Of a stretch of DNA of 63,018 nucleotides, positions 28,576-37,641 are shown one piece after another (the first letter of the stretch is position 1; the number at the start of each line of letters is the position of its first letter). A model generated the notes under the pieces. That model was not told the origin of the DNA and made no database searches. It saw only the letters and a list, made by a program, of their open reading frames with translations. Origin of the DNA: Paenibacillus albidus (GTDB taxonomy: Bacteria > Bacillota > Bacilli > Paenibacillales > Paenibacillaceae); assembly GCF_014644435.1 (NCBI RefSeq), contig NZ_BMKR01000042.1, forward strand, positions 1 through 63,018. Direction: 5' to 3'. The position numbers and the translations under genes are program-made.

Positions 28576-29679
28576 TCAACTGCCGCTGTCTACCGCCAAT
28601 AAGCTTAACGTATCAGGCGTCAAATGATTAGCATTGGCTTGAGCTTGAAGGCACAAGTCCGCAACCCTGAATACATGGCTTTGTGTCATTGCATTCTCGG
28701 TTCTCCATAGACAATCCATAATCAACTCTTTAAAAAAGGGGAATCCTATCTGTCCTTTAACATGTTTATAATGCTCCCCCGAACGGTTGGACCAGAAAAT
28801 ATGGTCACTTTGGCCAGAACGGCCGATGTCGCAATTCTTTCTGATCTCAATGAACCCGTCCGTGCCCATTATCATACTTCGCCCATCTCCCCAGGTGCTT
28901 AATCCGGCCGGAGTGAACCAGTCCACACGAAAATACAGGCATTCCCCCCTCTCCCCAATCATAATACAGTCTCCAAAGTCCTCCAGCTCGGGATAAGCAG
29001 GGTGATTATAGTTCGCAACGTTGCTATGCGACACAGCAACATTTTGGCTATCTGTAAAATACAGGAATTGATCAATCTGCTGGCTGCCCAGGTCACACAA
29101 AATGCCACCATAATCTGCTCTTCTGAAAAACCAGTCCGGACGGCTGTTAATATTGAGCCGATGCGGCCCAAGGCCGATTACCTGTAGGACTCGCCCAATC
29201 TGTCCCTCGCTGATTAACTGTTTGGCAGACAATACGCTCTCCGAGTGTACCCGCTCATTAAAGTAGACCATATACTTTCTTCCTGTTAATACTGCATGCC
29301 GCTTCACTTCTTCCAGATGCGACAGCTGAACAAACGGTGTTTTGTCCGTAAAATAATCCTTGCCGTGAGACATGACCTTCATTCCCAGCTTCCACCGCTC
29401 CGAAGGGACTGCAGCCGATGCTACAAGCTTCACTTCAGAGTCTTCCAAGATCTCTTCGATGGAGCGTGCCACTTTTGCCTGAGGAAAATTTTTCAGGAAA
29501 CTAGAGACTTTATGAGGATCGGGATCATATACCCATTTCATTGTTGCACCCGCCTCTGTCAAGCCCCCGCACATTCCGTATATATGTATATGATCCAGCG
29601 CTATAACGGCAAAGGTAAAGTTATAGACATCGCTGTTTGCTTCATTAACCTTAAATTCTTCTTCGGCTCTGTGGTTCAT
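28576..29679 (-). CDS. Gfo/Idh/MocA family oxidoreductase
   Basis: The 367-residue protein has an N-terminal Rossmann half (FAVIALDHIHIYGMCGGL; the usual GxGxxG is altered) and the family mark DKTPFVQLSHLEEVKRHAVL where EKP normally stands. The C-terminal substrate domain includes YGGILCDLGSQQIDQFLYF. Enzymes of this family oxidise or reduce sugars, inositols and similar polyols with NAD(P). It is one of three such genes in the cluster. GGAGAG precedes the ATG. Confidence 0.82.
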   Translation of the reverse strand: MNHRAEEEFKVNEANSDVYNFTFAVIALDHIHIYGMCGGLTEAGATMKWVYDPDPHKVSSFLKNFPQAKVARSIEEILEDSEVKLVASAAVPSERWKLGMKVMSHGKDYFTDKTPFVQLSHLEEVKRHAVLTGRKYMVYFNERVHSESVLSAKQLISEGQIGRVLQVIGLGPHRLNINSRPDWFFRRADYGGILCDLGSQQIDQFLYFTDSQNVAVSHSNVANYNHPAYPELEDFGDCIMIGERGECLYFRVDWFTPAGLSTWGDGRSMIMGTDGFIEIRKNCDIGRSGQSDHIFWSNRSGEHYKHVKGQIGFPFFKELIMDCLWRTENAMTQSHVFRVADLCLQAQANANHLTPDTLSLLAVDSGS

Positions 29680-29723
29680 TGTTCTCTCCCCATTTTTTGA
29701 TTTTTGGATGATCTAAGCGATGC

Positions 29724-30668
29724 TTAATTCATGGACACCCACGACATATCCGCATTAGCCTTCCATGTTTCTCGAATGGCCAAGTAATCATGCTGCGAAA
29801 TGGGAGTTTCCAGCAGACTGTTATTCTGGTAAAAACGTCTGGGGTTGGTCGTACCCACAATCGCTGTATGAACGCCGGGTACCGCGGCAGTGAAACGCAG
29901 AGCCGTCCCGATATCCTCGTCGCAATCCCTATTCTGTAAGAAATCGTATTTCAATACATCCAGCCGTTCTGCATAAATTTGATGCGAGGCTTTGCGTCGA
30001 AATGAGGGCTCCGAAGCATGTTTAGGCTGCTGCTCATTTTTTCTTGCTTTGGAATCCACTCTCCACGCTGCTTTTCCAATGGGCCGTTTGGCGATAACTC
30101 CCATCTTTTTATTGATTGCTTCTGGAAGCAGTAAATCTATGGAGGACTGATCCGCAATATTGATCGACGTCTGCAGAACATCGAATACACCTGATTGGAT
30201 TGCCTGTAGCGCATCGTCGCCATCACCGCTGTAGCCTATATAACGAACCTTGCCTGCCCTTTGGGCTGCCAATAACTCATCAATGATATATTCTTCATGC
30301 AATAGATCACCAGGGCAGCCGTGTAGCTGAATGACATCAATATAATCTGTTCTCAGTTGCTTCAAACTGCGATCAATGCTATATGTAATCAGATTCTTAT
30401 CCCAGTCTTTAAATGAAGGGTGAGTAGAATGACCGCATTTGGTAAAAATATAGAACTCCTGCCGGCGGTGTGCGAGGGTCAGGCCAATCAATGATTCGCT
30501 GTTTTTGTAGCATTCGGCACTATCTATAACATTAATTCCTGAATCGAGTGCATGATTAAGCAGAATGGATGCTTTCTTGACATCAACATTTTCCATTCCT
30601 AATTCAACGCCTCCAAATCCGAGAACGCTCACTTCCAGTCCTGTGCATCCAAGTATTCTTTTTTCCAT
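29724..30668 (-). CDS. Aldo/keto reductase
   Basis: The protein of about 314 residues begins MEKRILGCTGLEVSVLGFGG, chosen for the GGGAG and the near-overlap with the upstream stop. The AKR tetrad is visible: Asp in VIDSAECYKN, Tyr in the same stretch, Lys in FTKCGHSTHP and His in VIQLHGCPGD. C-terminal NADPH-site residues lie in AIVGTTNPRR. It would reduce a carbonyl on a sugar-like or acyl intermediate. Coupled to the preceding Gfo-type gene. Confidence 0.85.
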   Translation of the reverse strand: MEKRILGCTGLEVSVLGFGGVELGMENVDVKKASILLNHALDSGINVIDSAECYKNSESLIGLTLAHRRQEFYIFTKCGHSTHPSFKDWDKNLITYSIDRSLKQLRTDYIDVIQLHGCPGDLLHEEYIIDELLAAQRAGKVRYIGYSGDGDDALQAIQSGVFDVLQTSINIADQSSIDLLLPEAINKKMGVIAKRPIGKAAWRVDSKARKNEQQPKHASEPSFRRKASHQIYAERLDVLKYDFLQNRDCDEDIGTALRFTAAVPGVHTAIVGTTNPRRFYQNNSLLETPISQHDYLAIRETWKANADMSWVSMN

Positions 30669-30669
30669 T

Positions 30670-31701
30670 TCATGATCTCCCAAGCTGATTCTCAAATTTT
30701 TCACTTGCTTCCTGGTACTCTTCATATTGGATAGCCTCAAAAATGTGCTTGGTGCTTGCATATAAAAAAGAAAAATTGCAAGGACTGTCCGCATCCAAAA
30801 TAGAATACAACGAATTGGTCAAGCTATCATCAAGCATCCTTTCGCTATGGAGCAGTTGCCCCTCCCTGTACAAGTCTACCTTCCCTATTAAATCATCTGA
30901 TATTTTTGCGAATTCACCTTGTATTTTAAATTTCACACCGCGGATATCTTCTCCCGACACCGTAATAAACCGCTCTCTTGATTCTTGCTGCAGATTGGAA
31001 TAATGCGAAGACAACACACCCTTATGGGAAAAGATAATCGTCCCTTCACCATGTTTGGGGAGAATCCGGTCACACAATATCATGTTTTTCGTAGCCGCAT
31101 AGGTACAATTCCCCTGACCCAAAAAATAATAAGCTAGGGCTATGGAGTGCGGCAGCTCCACCATAAAGTTGTGCGGGGCTTCATGACCGGTGAATCCTCT
31201 TCCCTCCGCAGAATCCCTTGTTCTGTCCTTGGAAAATACAAAACGCATGTTATTTACTCTAATGTTATAGAGGTGCATAATCTTCTCTACGCTTTTGACA
31301 ACATCCGAATGGATGTAGTTCTCCTGCAGAAAAATATTAGCCTTTAACCGGGACAGACCTGCTAATTCATCCATATTGGTTACAGAGGGTTTTTCCAGAA
31401 TGATATCTCTACAGCCAAGTGCAGAAACGGCAGCTGCCATAGAATAATGGATATGATTGGGGACACACAGATCTGAAATATAATTTTCCAAGTCACCTAC
31501 TGCTGTTACTACTCTGACCCAAGCCGGCTTTTCCGATGCAGGAAACAATTCTTGATACAATGACATCCAGAATGCCGCATTCTGGTCGTTGGGTTCAACC
31601 AGATAAGCAATCCTGATCTTCAGCCTGGCACTAAGCTTAGCATAGCTTTTCAGATGCAATAATGAAATTCTTCCCCCTCCAATAACGACTATGCTCTTCA
31701 A
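30670..31701 (-). CDS. Gfo/Idh/MocA-like oxidoreductase
   Basis: The 343 residues begin with a Rossmann signature (SIVVIGGGRISLLHLKSY) and carry DIILEKPSVTNMDELAGL, the EKP motif of the family. The start is a TTG with GAGGGAG upstream. A C-terminal alpha/beta domain follows. It sits between a carrier protein gene and an aldo/keto reductase, so it is likely part of the sugar- or polyol-tailoring step of the pathway. Confidence 0.78.
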   Translation of the reverse strand: MKSIVVIGGGRISLLHLKSYAKLSARLKIRIAYLVEPNDQNAAFWMSLYQELFPASEKPAWVRVVTAVGDLENYISDLCVPNHIHYSMAAAVSALGCRDIILEKPSVTNMDELAGLSRLKANIFLQENYIHSDVVKSVEKIMHLYNIRVNNMRFVFSKDRTRDSAEGRGFTGHEAPHNFMVELPHSIALAYYFLGQGNCTYAATKNMILCDRILPKHGEGTIIFSHKGVLSSHYSNLQQESRERFITVSGEDIRGVKFKIQGEFAKISDDLIGKVDLYREGQLLHSERMLDDSLTNSLYSILDADSPCNFSFLYASTKHIFEAIQYEEYQEASEKFENQLGRS

Positions 31702-31752
31702 ATTACTCCCTCTTCCTTTTCAAGAAATGAATGCTGAAGCATGACTTTTGCC

Positions 31753-31983
31753 TCACTTGCCGGAGCATCCGCTTAGGATATCCTCCGCAAGACTGGCAAT
31801 CGTAATATTCTTACTGAACAACAGCCTGTCTACATCCAGAACAATATCGTATTCGGATTCTATAGCCACAATGAATCTAATATAATCAAGAGAGAACAAT
31901 TCCTGTGCCACAAAGGAATCCCCTGCCTCAAGTTCATCCGGAATCAAAGAATCCGGTATAACGTTCTTCAACAAAAGCTTCAA
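31753..31983 (-). CDS. Carrier-protein-like protein lacking the phosphopantetheine serine
   Basis: The 76 residues align with acyl carrier proteins, but the motif reads FSLDYIRFIVAIE where GLDSLxF is expected: the modified Ser is Tyr. The codon is TAT, so one change would restore only Cys/Phe/Asn-type codons or, at the middle base, TCT Ser. The TTG start has no clear ribosome binding site, and the frame is open upstream to about 32050. The gene directly follows a broken adenylation domain, so it may be the leftover carrier of an A-PCP protein or a non-acylated binding partner. Confidence 0.6.
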   Translation of the reverse strand: MKLLLKNVIPDSLIPDELEAGDSFVAQELFSLDYIRFIVAIESEYDIVLDVDRLLFSKNITIASLAEDILSGCSGK

Positions 31984-32032
31984 CTGCCCGGTTATTGAAT
32001 CTATAGTTCTCTGCAGAATCCGTACATCAGGA

Positions 32033-32450
32033 TCAGCAAGCGGCGGAAAGCTCTCTCCTGTTTAGCTTTCCGTTAAGAGTCAACGGCATGCTGCTAACAG
32101 GAATGAGGATAGAGGGAATAGCTGCTTGGGGAAGACATTGCTTCAAATATTCATAAACCGCTGATTCCTAAATGTCTGAAAAGGCCTGATAGAAGGCGAC
32201 CAAACGTTTATGATGCAAATCTTCCTGACACAGAACCGTAGCCATTCGCTGAAGGAAATCCGCTCTGAGATTTCACCGATAAAATTAGCCGAATTTTGAT
32301 ACTCAATGGCCACCCCCTTAGGATCTCCGGTCGACCCCGAGGTATAGATAATATAAGCCAAATCTTCCGGAAGTACGGGGTGAGATTCTCTGGACTGACA
32401 TCACGCAAATCTTTTATGCCAAGATCATATTCGAAAAAATTTATCGATAC
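32033..32450 (-). pseudogene. NRPS adenylation domain with internal deletion
   Basis: Pieces in order are: FFEYDLGIKDLRDVSPENL; after a frameshift the A3 core DLAYIIYTSGSTGDPKGVAI; then, after a large loss of the middle of the domain, the C-terminal core VSSMPLTLNGKLNRREL with the A10 Lys. An intact domain is about 500 residues; about 140 codons remain. It lies in the operon just upstream of the carrier-like gene. Confidence 0.8.
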
Positions 32451-32613
32451 ACATTGCCGACTATGAAATCTACCTGCAGATCATTGAGCTCAACAAATCT
32501 CGAACTGCACTAAAAATGGATAAAGTTACTGTAATACCATGAGGCCGTGGTCTCGAAATTGGAGGGTTACTGTCAATGGATAGGTTCAGTATTGATATAC
32601 TTTTATTGGCGGA

Positions 32614-33666
32614 TTAACTGCTGATAATCTTATTGCCTGCATAGATACCCTCTACCCTGCCTTTTTGAAGTTCCATCAATACATGGGTTTCCTTGGCTGC
32701 CAGATTTACAATCTTGTTTTGTATTAATAACAGATCGCTTTCTCTTTTGGATAACGCAGCTTTGACAAGGTACATATTTACGTTTTTCCATTCTGCATCC
32801 GTTTGCTCCAGTATTCGAAGATGCGGCTCCAGAAAAGGCAACGTGTTTTTGAGCAGCTTCAAAGCTATTAGCAATAATTTTCTACCAGTCAGAAAGCCCC
32901 AGTTTTTCAGTATATTTTGCTGTTCCAGCATTTTACCTGTGTAGTCCCCCGCAAACCAGTCTGTAAAATGAGACATATCATCCGTATATTGCTCCAGTGC
33001 CGAAATCCCATAATATATGCCTTCTTCCGCAGCAAATCCTCCAATCAAATAATCATCAACAGCATCCATTACCGACTGGTACAGTTCTGACATCTCCCAC
33101 TCAGCATTCCAAACCACCCGGAATGAAGCAAGAGAAGTGGCATCAATTTCTACATACTGGACATTTCCCGTATCAATTGAATGTTGTAAATCACTCCATG
33201 AAATCCAGCCTTCATAAGTAGTGTTTGGAGTAGAAGGGACATATCCATCACTGATATACACACCGGAATCATCCATCTGGATAATCAGAAAGTAATGCTC
33301 TACTCCTTTGCTGTTACTGAACGCTCTATGGTACTTCAGAGAACCCGCATCCACCTTGAGTATAACGGGATTGTTGATTTGTATAGCCCGGCTCAGCTCC
33401 TGCTTGAATTGCTCCAGCTTCTGCACAGACTGATGGATATTGATTCCATACTTCCCGCAGAATGTGCGGATTGCCCCGTTCACATCAGAAGTCAGATTAC
33501 ATTGTTTGTTGGCTCCCTCTGTATCCCTTCGATACACTGTCTGAAACCCTTTTCCAGAGAAATACATCAGAGCTTCGCTTAAGGGAATATTATGATAGTG
33601 AAAATAGTTCTGATAACATGCGAGTCTGCACTCCGTTCCCTGAACCCCTGTAAACAAAGAATTCAT
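32614..33666 (-). CDS. BtrH-like cysteine acyltransferase
   Basis: The 350-residue protein resembles the butirosin BtrH N-terminal family: TECRLACYQNYFHYHNIPLS near the N-terminus supplies the candidate nucleophile Cys, and SNSKGVEHYFLII supplies a His. BtrH moves an acyl group from a carrier protein onto an aminoglycoside amine. Here several carrier proteins and sugar-type oxidoreductases are present, so transfer of a carrier-bound acyl or aminoacyl group onto a sugar-like amine is a reasonable guess. GGGAGGGAG precedes the ATG. Confidence 0.7.
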   Translation of the reverse strand: MNSLFTGVQGTECRLACYQNYFHYHNIPLSEALMYFSGKGFQTVYRRDTEGANKQCNLTSDVNGAIRTFCGKYGINIHQSVQKLEQFKQELSRAIQINNPVILKVDAGSLKYHRAFSNSKGVEHYFLIIQMDDSGVYISDGYVPSTPNTTYEGWISWSDLQHSIDTGNVQYVEIDATSLASFRVVWNAEWEMSELYQSVMDAVDDYLIGGFAAEEGIYYGISALEQYTDDMSHFTDWFAGDYTGKMLEQQNILKNWGFLTGRKLLLIALKLLKNTLPFLEPHLRILEQTDAEWKNVNMYLVKAALSKRESDLLLIQNKIVNLAAKETHVLMELQKGRVEGIYAGNKIISS

Positions 33667-33688
33667 AATTGAAACTCCCTCCCTGACG

Positions 33689-34477
33689 TTACGAAGAAGC
33701 GCCAGAATATCTTTTCACTCCCATTTTCCATATGATCCTTGACAGTAAAATCAGCAAGAGACAGAATCCAACCGTTAGCGCTACATCCGACGAATTGATA
33801 GAATTCAACAAAGCTTGTGTGGGCAATGTGATTGCTACTCCCACTGGAATAAGAAAGGTAAACAGAATTCTCAGAAATCCGGGGAAAATAGTTACAGGCC
33901 ATTTGCCTGCCCATTCAAAGCATTGCGGAATAATAATCAATAAATTCGAAACATCGTTAAACCAAAAGGACAACGAGGCAATAATCGAGTAAAAGCAGGC
34001 TACGATGATTCCTCCGCATATCAACATCAATAAAGCTCCTATCAAATTGGAAAGAGAAAACGAGAGCTCGTTAGTTGCGTAAATATAGATAATAAATATG
34101 AGGCCAAGAATGACATCGGATAGCTTCCAAGCCCGGACTTCCTTCATAGAGGTGAAGAATTGTGAATCCACAGGCGTTAACAGTACATAATCGAAATCAC
34201 CGGAAATCACGCTTCCCGGCAGGGCACTGAGACTTGGGATTGTAAATACATTAATAATCCCGACAAAAATGCGGTACATCCCGACAAGTACGAGAATGTC
34301 AACCTTATTCCATTGGTTGAGTGCACTGATTTGTGAGAACATAATGTCCACGGTTAATATAGCCAAGACGAAATCTAAGAGGACTGAAATGAACTGTATA
34401 AAGAAATCGCCCTTGTACTGCAGTTCATTTAATAAATTTATGCCTACAATACTTTTCAATACTTTTATTAAATCCAT
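33689..34477 (-). CDS. ABC-2 type transporter permease
   Basis: The protein of about 262 residues begins MDLIKVLKSIVG, chosen because GAAGGAA precedes it and it lies 1 bp from the upstream stop. Six hydrophobic segments are visible (for example FISVLLDFVLAILTVDIMF and FCLLLILLSRIIW). It resembles the paired DUF990/COG3694-type permeases that work with a COG4586-type ATPase. It probably forms the exporter for the cluster's product together with the next two genes. Confidence 0.82.
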   Translation of the reverse strand: MDLIKVLKSIVGINLLNELQYKGDFFIQFISVLLDFVLAILTVDIMFSQISALNQWNKVDILVLVGMYRIFVGIINVFTIPSLSALPGSVISGDFDYVLLTPVDSQFFTSMKEVRAWKLSDVILGLIFIIYIYATNELSFSLSNLIGALLMLICGGIIVACFYSIIASLSFWFNDVSNLLIIIPQCFEWAGKWPVTIFPGFLRILFTFLIPVGVAITLPTQALLNSINSSDVALTVGFCLLLILLSRIIWKMGVKRYSGASS

Positions 34478-34478
34478 C

Positions 34479-35297
34479 CTAAATTCCTTCTCCCATAAAT
34501 CTTTTGACGCTGGTTTTATAAAAAAGATTGAGAATAAATACAATGATAATGATCCAAACCGCCATGTTCACCACCCCCCCCATGGGAATTGTGCTGCCAG
34601 GGGAAACCAGGATTTCGATAGGGTATGACACCATATATCTAAAAGGAAGGTATTCTACAAGCGTCTGTAATTGCTCCGGAAACATGCTTAACGGAACCAC
34701 TCTGCCTGAGAAAAATAGAATTAAGATGTAATATAACGAGCTGATTCCTTTCATGTTGATAAACCAGAAAGAACTCAAAGATATCGTCCATTCAAATAAA
34801 AAGCGAAACAGGAAAGCTGCCATTAATACAGGTATAAAAAGCAAAATTTGGGAGAATGTGAAGTCATAAGCAACATGAAAATAAAATGATGTTATTATAG
34901 CGGCTGCAAGTATTACCGGCAAGGAAAAAAGCTTATAGCCTATATTCTCAGCAATATCCTTATGGATCGGATGCGCAGGCAACAATAAGTTGCTTGAGAA
35001 TTCACCCGAATTTACATAAGCACTGAATTTCCAGATTAAATCTGTAAACGTGAATTGGTTCACTACCATCAATATAATGTAATAGGCAATCACATCATTT
35101 GTAGTCATGCCATTTACCTGCCCATGGTTTTGAACCGCTATTTCCCTCCACAGGATTAAATAGATTAGAGGCTCGAGAATCTTTCCGACCAGCCAGGAGT
35201 ATGTTGCAAATTTGTATTGCAGCTGTCCCAAATAGTATTGCTTGGCGTAAGCTCTATACATTTTCAAATATCTTCGCATATGATTTGATAACCTCAC
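34479..35297 (-). CDS. ABC-2 type transporter permease (COG4587-like)
   Basis: The 272-residue protein has about six membrane spans (IITSFYFHVAY, ILLFIPVLMAAFLFRFLF, AVWIIIIVFILNLFY). The SGRVVPLSMFP stretch is typical of this permease class. It overlaps the ATPase gene by 4 bp and abuts the second permease, making a three-gene export unit. Confidence 0.85.
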   Translation of the reverse strand: MRLSNHMRRYLKMYRAYAKQYYLGQLQYKFATYSWLVGKILEPLIYLILWREIAVQNHGQVNGMTTNDVIAYYIILMVVNQFTFTDLIWKFSAYVNSGEFSSNLLLPAHPIHKDIAENIGYKLFSLPVILAAAIITSFYFHVAYDFTFSQILLFIPVLMAAFLFRFLFEWTISLSSFWFINMKGISSLYYILILFFSGRVVPLSMFPEQLQTLVEYLPFRYMVSYPIEILVSPGSTIPMGGVVNMAVWIIIIVFILNLFYKTSVKRFMGEGI

Positions 35298-36274
35298 TTT
35301 GGTTCATAACTCAGTCCATAAGTGTACACTCGTTCAATAATTTCGGTAAGCGGAATATTCGTAATATCAATATCCTGAACCCATGGATTCGTCATAATCG
35401 CTGGTATAATTTCGACTGCTCTGTCCCGTTCTATCAACAACTCAATCCTGCCGTCTTCCATTGACTGGACCGTTCCATATTGCTCCATATTGATGGGATT
35501 GTCTTTGCACGTAATTACAATTCTTTTCTCATTGGATACCAAATCAGTCAGACGTTTCATGTCACCGTCATATACCAGTTCCCCTCGGTTGATAATCAGC
35601 ACTCTTTTACACAAAGACTCAATGTCATCCATGTTGTGACTCGTGATAATAACCGTTGCGTTATACCTTTTGTTATATTCTTTTATGAAATTCCTGATAT
35701 TTTTCTGGGCGATGTTATCCAATCCTATCGTTGGTTCATCCAGAAAAAGTACCTGAGGCTTATGGAGTAACGAGAGAATAATTTCACATTTCATTCTTTG
35801 ACCCAGCGACAAATTACGGACAGGACGCTGAATAATCTCCGCCACATCCATGAGCTCAATTAATTCGTCCAGGAATGATTGATATTCTTGTTCAGGGATA
35901 TCATATAACTCCTTATATAATTCGAAAGAGTCAACGACCGGCAGATTCCAGTTCAATCGTTTGCGGTTGCCCATCAACAATGAAATGGACTTCAGGAAAC
36001 TTCTGTCCCTTTTAAATGGCTTAAACCCATTAACCGCCAATTCTCCTTCTGAAGGATGCACCAAACCGGCTAGCATTTTTAAGGTTGTTGTTTTCCCGGC
36101 ACCGTTCGGTCCCAGCAAAGCCACAATCTCTCCCCTGGCAATGGAGAAGCCGATGCCTTTAACAGCTTCTACTGAGGTGTATTTCGCTTGGAAAAGGCTT
36201 TTGAAAGCTGCTTTGATTCCTTTATCACGTACCGCAACCTTATATACCCGTTTTAACCTTTGCGCCTCTATCAC
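35294..36274 (-). CDS. ABC transporter ATP-binding protein (exporter)
   Basis: The 326-residue ATPase has Walker A LLGPNGAGKTTTLKML, signature LSLGQRMKCEI, Walker B VLFLDEPTIGLD and the switch His in ITSHNMDDIE. The C-terminal extension (about 240-326) is typical of COG4586 ATPases. It pairs with the two following permeases; export or self-resistance is inferred from cluster context. Confidence 0.9.
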   Translation of the reverse strand: MIEAQRLKRVYKVAVRDKGIKAAFKSLFQAKYTSVEAVKGIGFSIARGEIVALLGPNGAGKTTTLKMLAGLVHPSEGELAVNGFKPFKRDRSFLKSISLLMGNRKRLNWNLPVVDSFELYKELYDIPEQEYQSFLDELIELMDVAEIIQRPVRNLSLGQRMKCEIILSLLHKPQVLFLDEPTIGLDNIAQKNIRNFIKEYNKRYNATVIITSHNMDDIESLCKRVLIINRGELVYDGDMKRLTDLVSNEKRIVITCKDNPINMEQYGTVQSMEDGRIELLIERDRAVEIIPAIMTNPWVQDIDITNIPLTEIIERVYTYGLSYEPK

Positions 36275-36278
36275 TGGT

Positions 36279-37628
36279 TCACACTTCCATTCGCAAATTT
36301 ACAGTATTAATGAAGTATCTGAATTTCCCACTTACCGGATCCGGCGGTAACGCTTCTGTAGTATATTTGATATCCACAGTGACAGGATTGTCTACTAAAC
36401 TGGATAGAAAGCGAACAATCTCGGAATGAATTACGAGTCTATCCGCTTCCTGCATACTTTCAGATGAACTCAACTGGACTTCAAAATCATGAAATGCATG
36501 TTGAATGTATTGATACTGCTGTATAGCCAAACCTCTTGAATATTTTAGATTCAACATCACCTCAATGATATTCAACGGCTCAATCTTCTCTCCGTTCTCT
36601 TTAACAATGTAATCATTCTTGCGGAAGGATTTTAGCGTTAGAACCGGTGACTTGAACTCGCTGCAGGCGCATGTCTCCCCGCTCCACTGCGCATAATCCC
36701 CGATTTTGTATCTGATTAGCGGAATTTTCTGATTTGTCAGCTTAGTTACCACGACCTCATTAACCCCTTCCTCATTGGGGATCAATTCAACAAAAACATT
36801 CTTGTCAAACACATGGATATGGCCCTTCGAGCATGTTCTTCCGATAAATAAAGACTCATTGGAGGCGTATATGCTTGTCGGATGTACGCAGAACGCTTTA
36901 TGGATGGTTTCTGATTGGTAATCATGCAAATATTCACTATTGCATTCAATATATTTAACGGTCTCAATCGGTTCAGAGGGATGAGCTGCAAGAACATAAT
37001 GGGCAAACAAATGAAGTGCTGAAGGGAACCCGGAGATCCATTCTATCTGTTTTTCAATAATAAACTGGAACATCTTCTCAAATGTTTCCGGTGAATATTC
37101 GTTCAAAAAATATTTATATCCGTTGTCTATCTTATGGAAGCCCTGATTGGTACCATAATATTGTTCCTGCTGAAATCTAGGAACGGGCCACAGCCATAAA
37201 AGCGCTTGGTTATGTATGTTTTTTAAATGACGTTTTCTATATAGATTAGGAACAAAATAATCACTGTACTCATCGACTTTGTGACGAATTACATCCAGCG
37301 GCTTGCCGGTGGACCCGCTGGTCGAAATCATATTGATATCGAATTTTTTCAGTTCTTGTTTTTTCTCGGCTCTCTTTAAGGTTTTAATATAGTCAATATC
37401 CATCCGGTCCCTGATTTCATCAATGATGAAATCAAAGGAGTGCTCTCTGTACGTATCCTTGGTCAGAATGGGGATTCTTGCAAATTCCTCATAGGTCTGA
37501 AGATTGTCAATATCTATCTGAGTGCTTTTGAACAGCTCATTATAGTAGCTGGAACGAGTTGCTGTCTGCATAGCTTGTATAATCGTTGATTTCTTTTTCT
37601 CAAACTCGATTTCTTCCATTCTAAGCAA
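36279..37628 (-). CDS. PaaK/CapK-like adenylate-forming enzyme
   Basis: The 449 residues resemble phenylacetate-CoA ligase/coenzyme F390 synthetase-type proteins. The P-loop is STSGSTGKPLDVIRH (about 115-130), and C-terminal ATP-binding elements are NQKIPLIRYKIGDYAQW and SFRKNDYIVKENGEKIEPL. A TTG start at 37628 has GGAGG 9 bp upstream. It would adenylate a carboxylic acid and pass it to a thiol or amine; the substrate is unknown. It lies between the exporter and the UroD-like methyltransferase. Confidence 0.8.
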   Translation of the reverse strand: MLRMEEIEFEKKKSTIIQAMQTATRSSYYNELFKSTQIDIDNLQTYEEFARIPILTKDTYREHSFDFIIDEIRDRMDIDYIKTLKRAEKKQELKKFDINMISTSGSTGKPLDVIRHKVDEYSDYFVPNLYRKRHLKNIHNQALLWLWPVPRFQQEQYYGTNQGFHKIDNGYKYFLNEYSPETFEKMFQFIIEKQIEWISGFPSALHLFAHYVLAAHPSEPIETVKYIECNSEYLHDYQSETIHKAFCVHPTSIYASNESLFIGRTCSKGHIHVFDKNVFVELIPNEEGVNEVVVTKLTNQKIPLIRYKIGDYAQWSGETCACSEFKSPVLTLKSFRKNDYIVKENGEKIEPLNIIEVMLNLKYSRGLAIQQYQYIQHAFHDFEVQLSSSESMQEADRLVIHSEIVRFLSSLVDNPVTVDIKYTTEALPPDPVSGKFRYFINTVNLRMEV

Positions 37629-37641
37629 TGAAACCAGCCTC

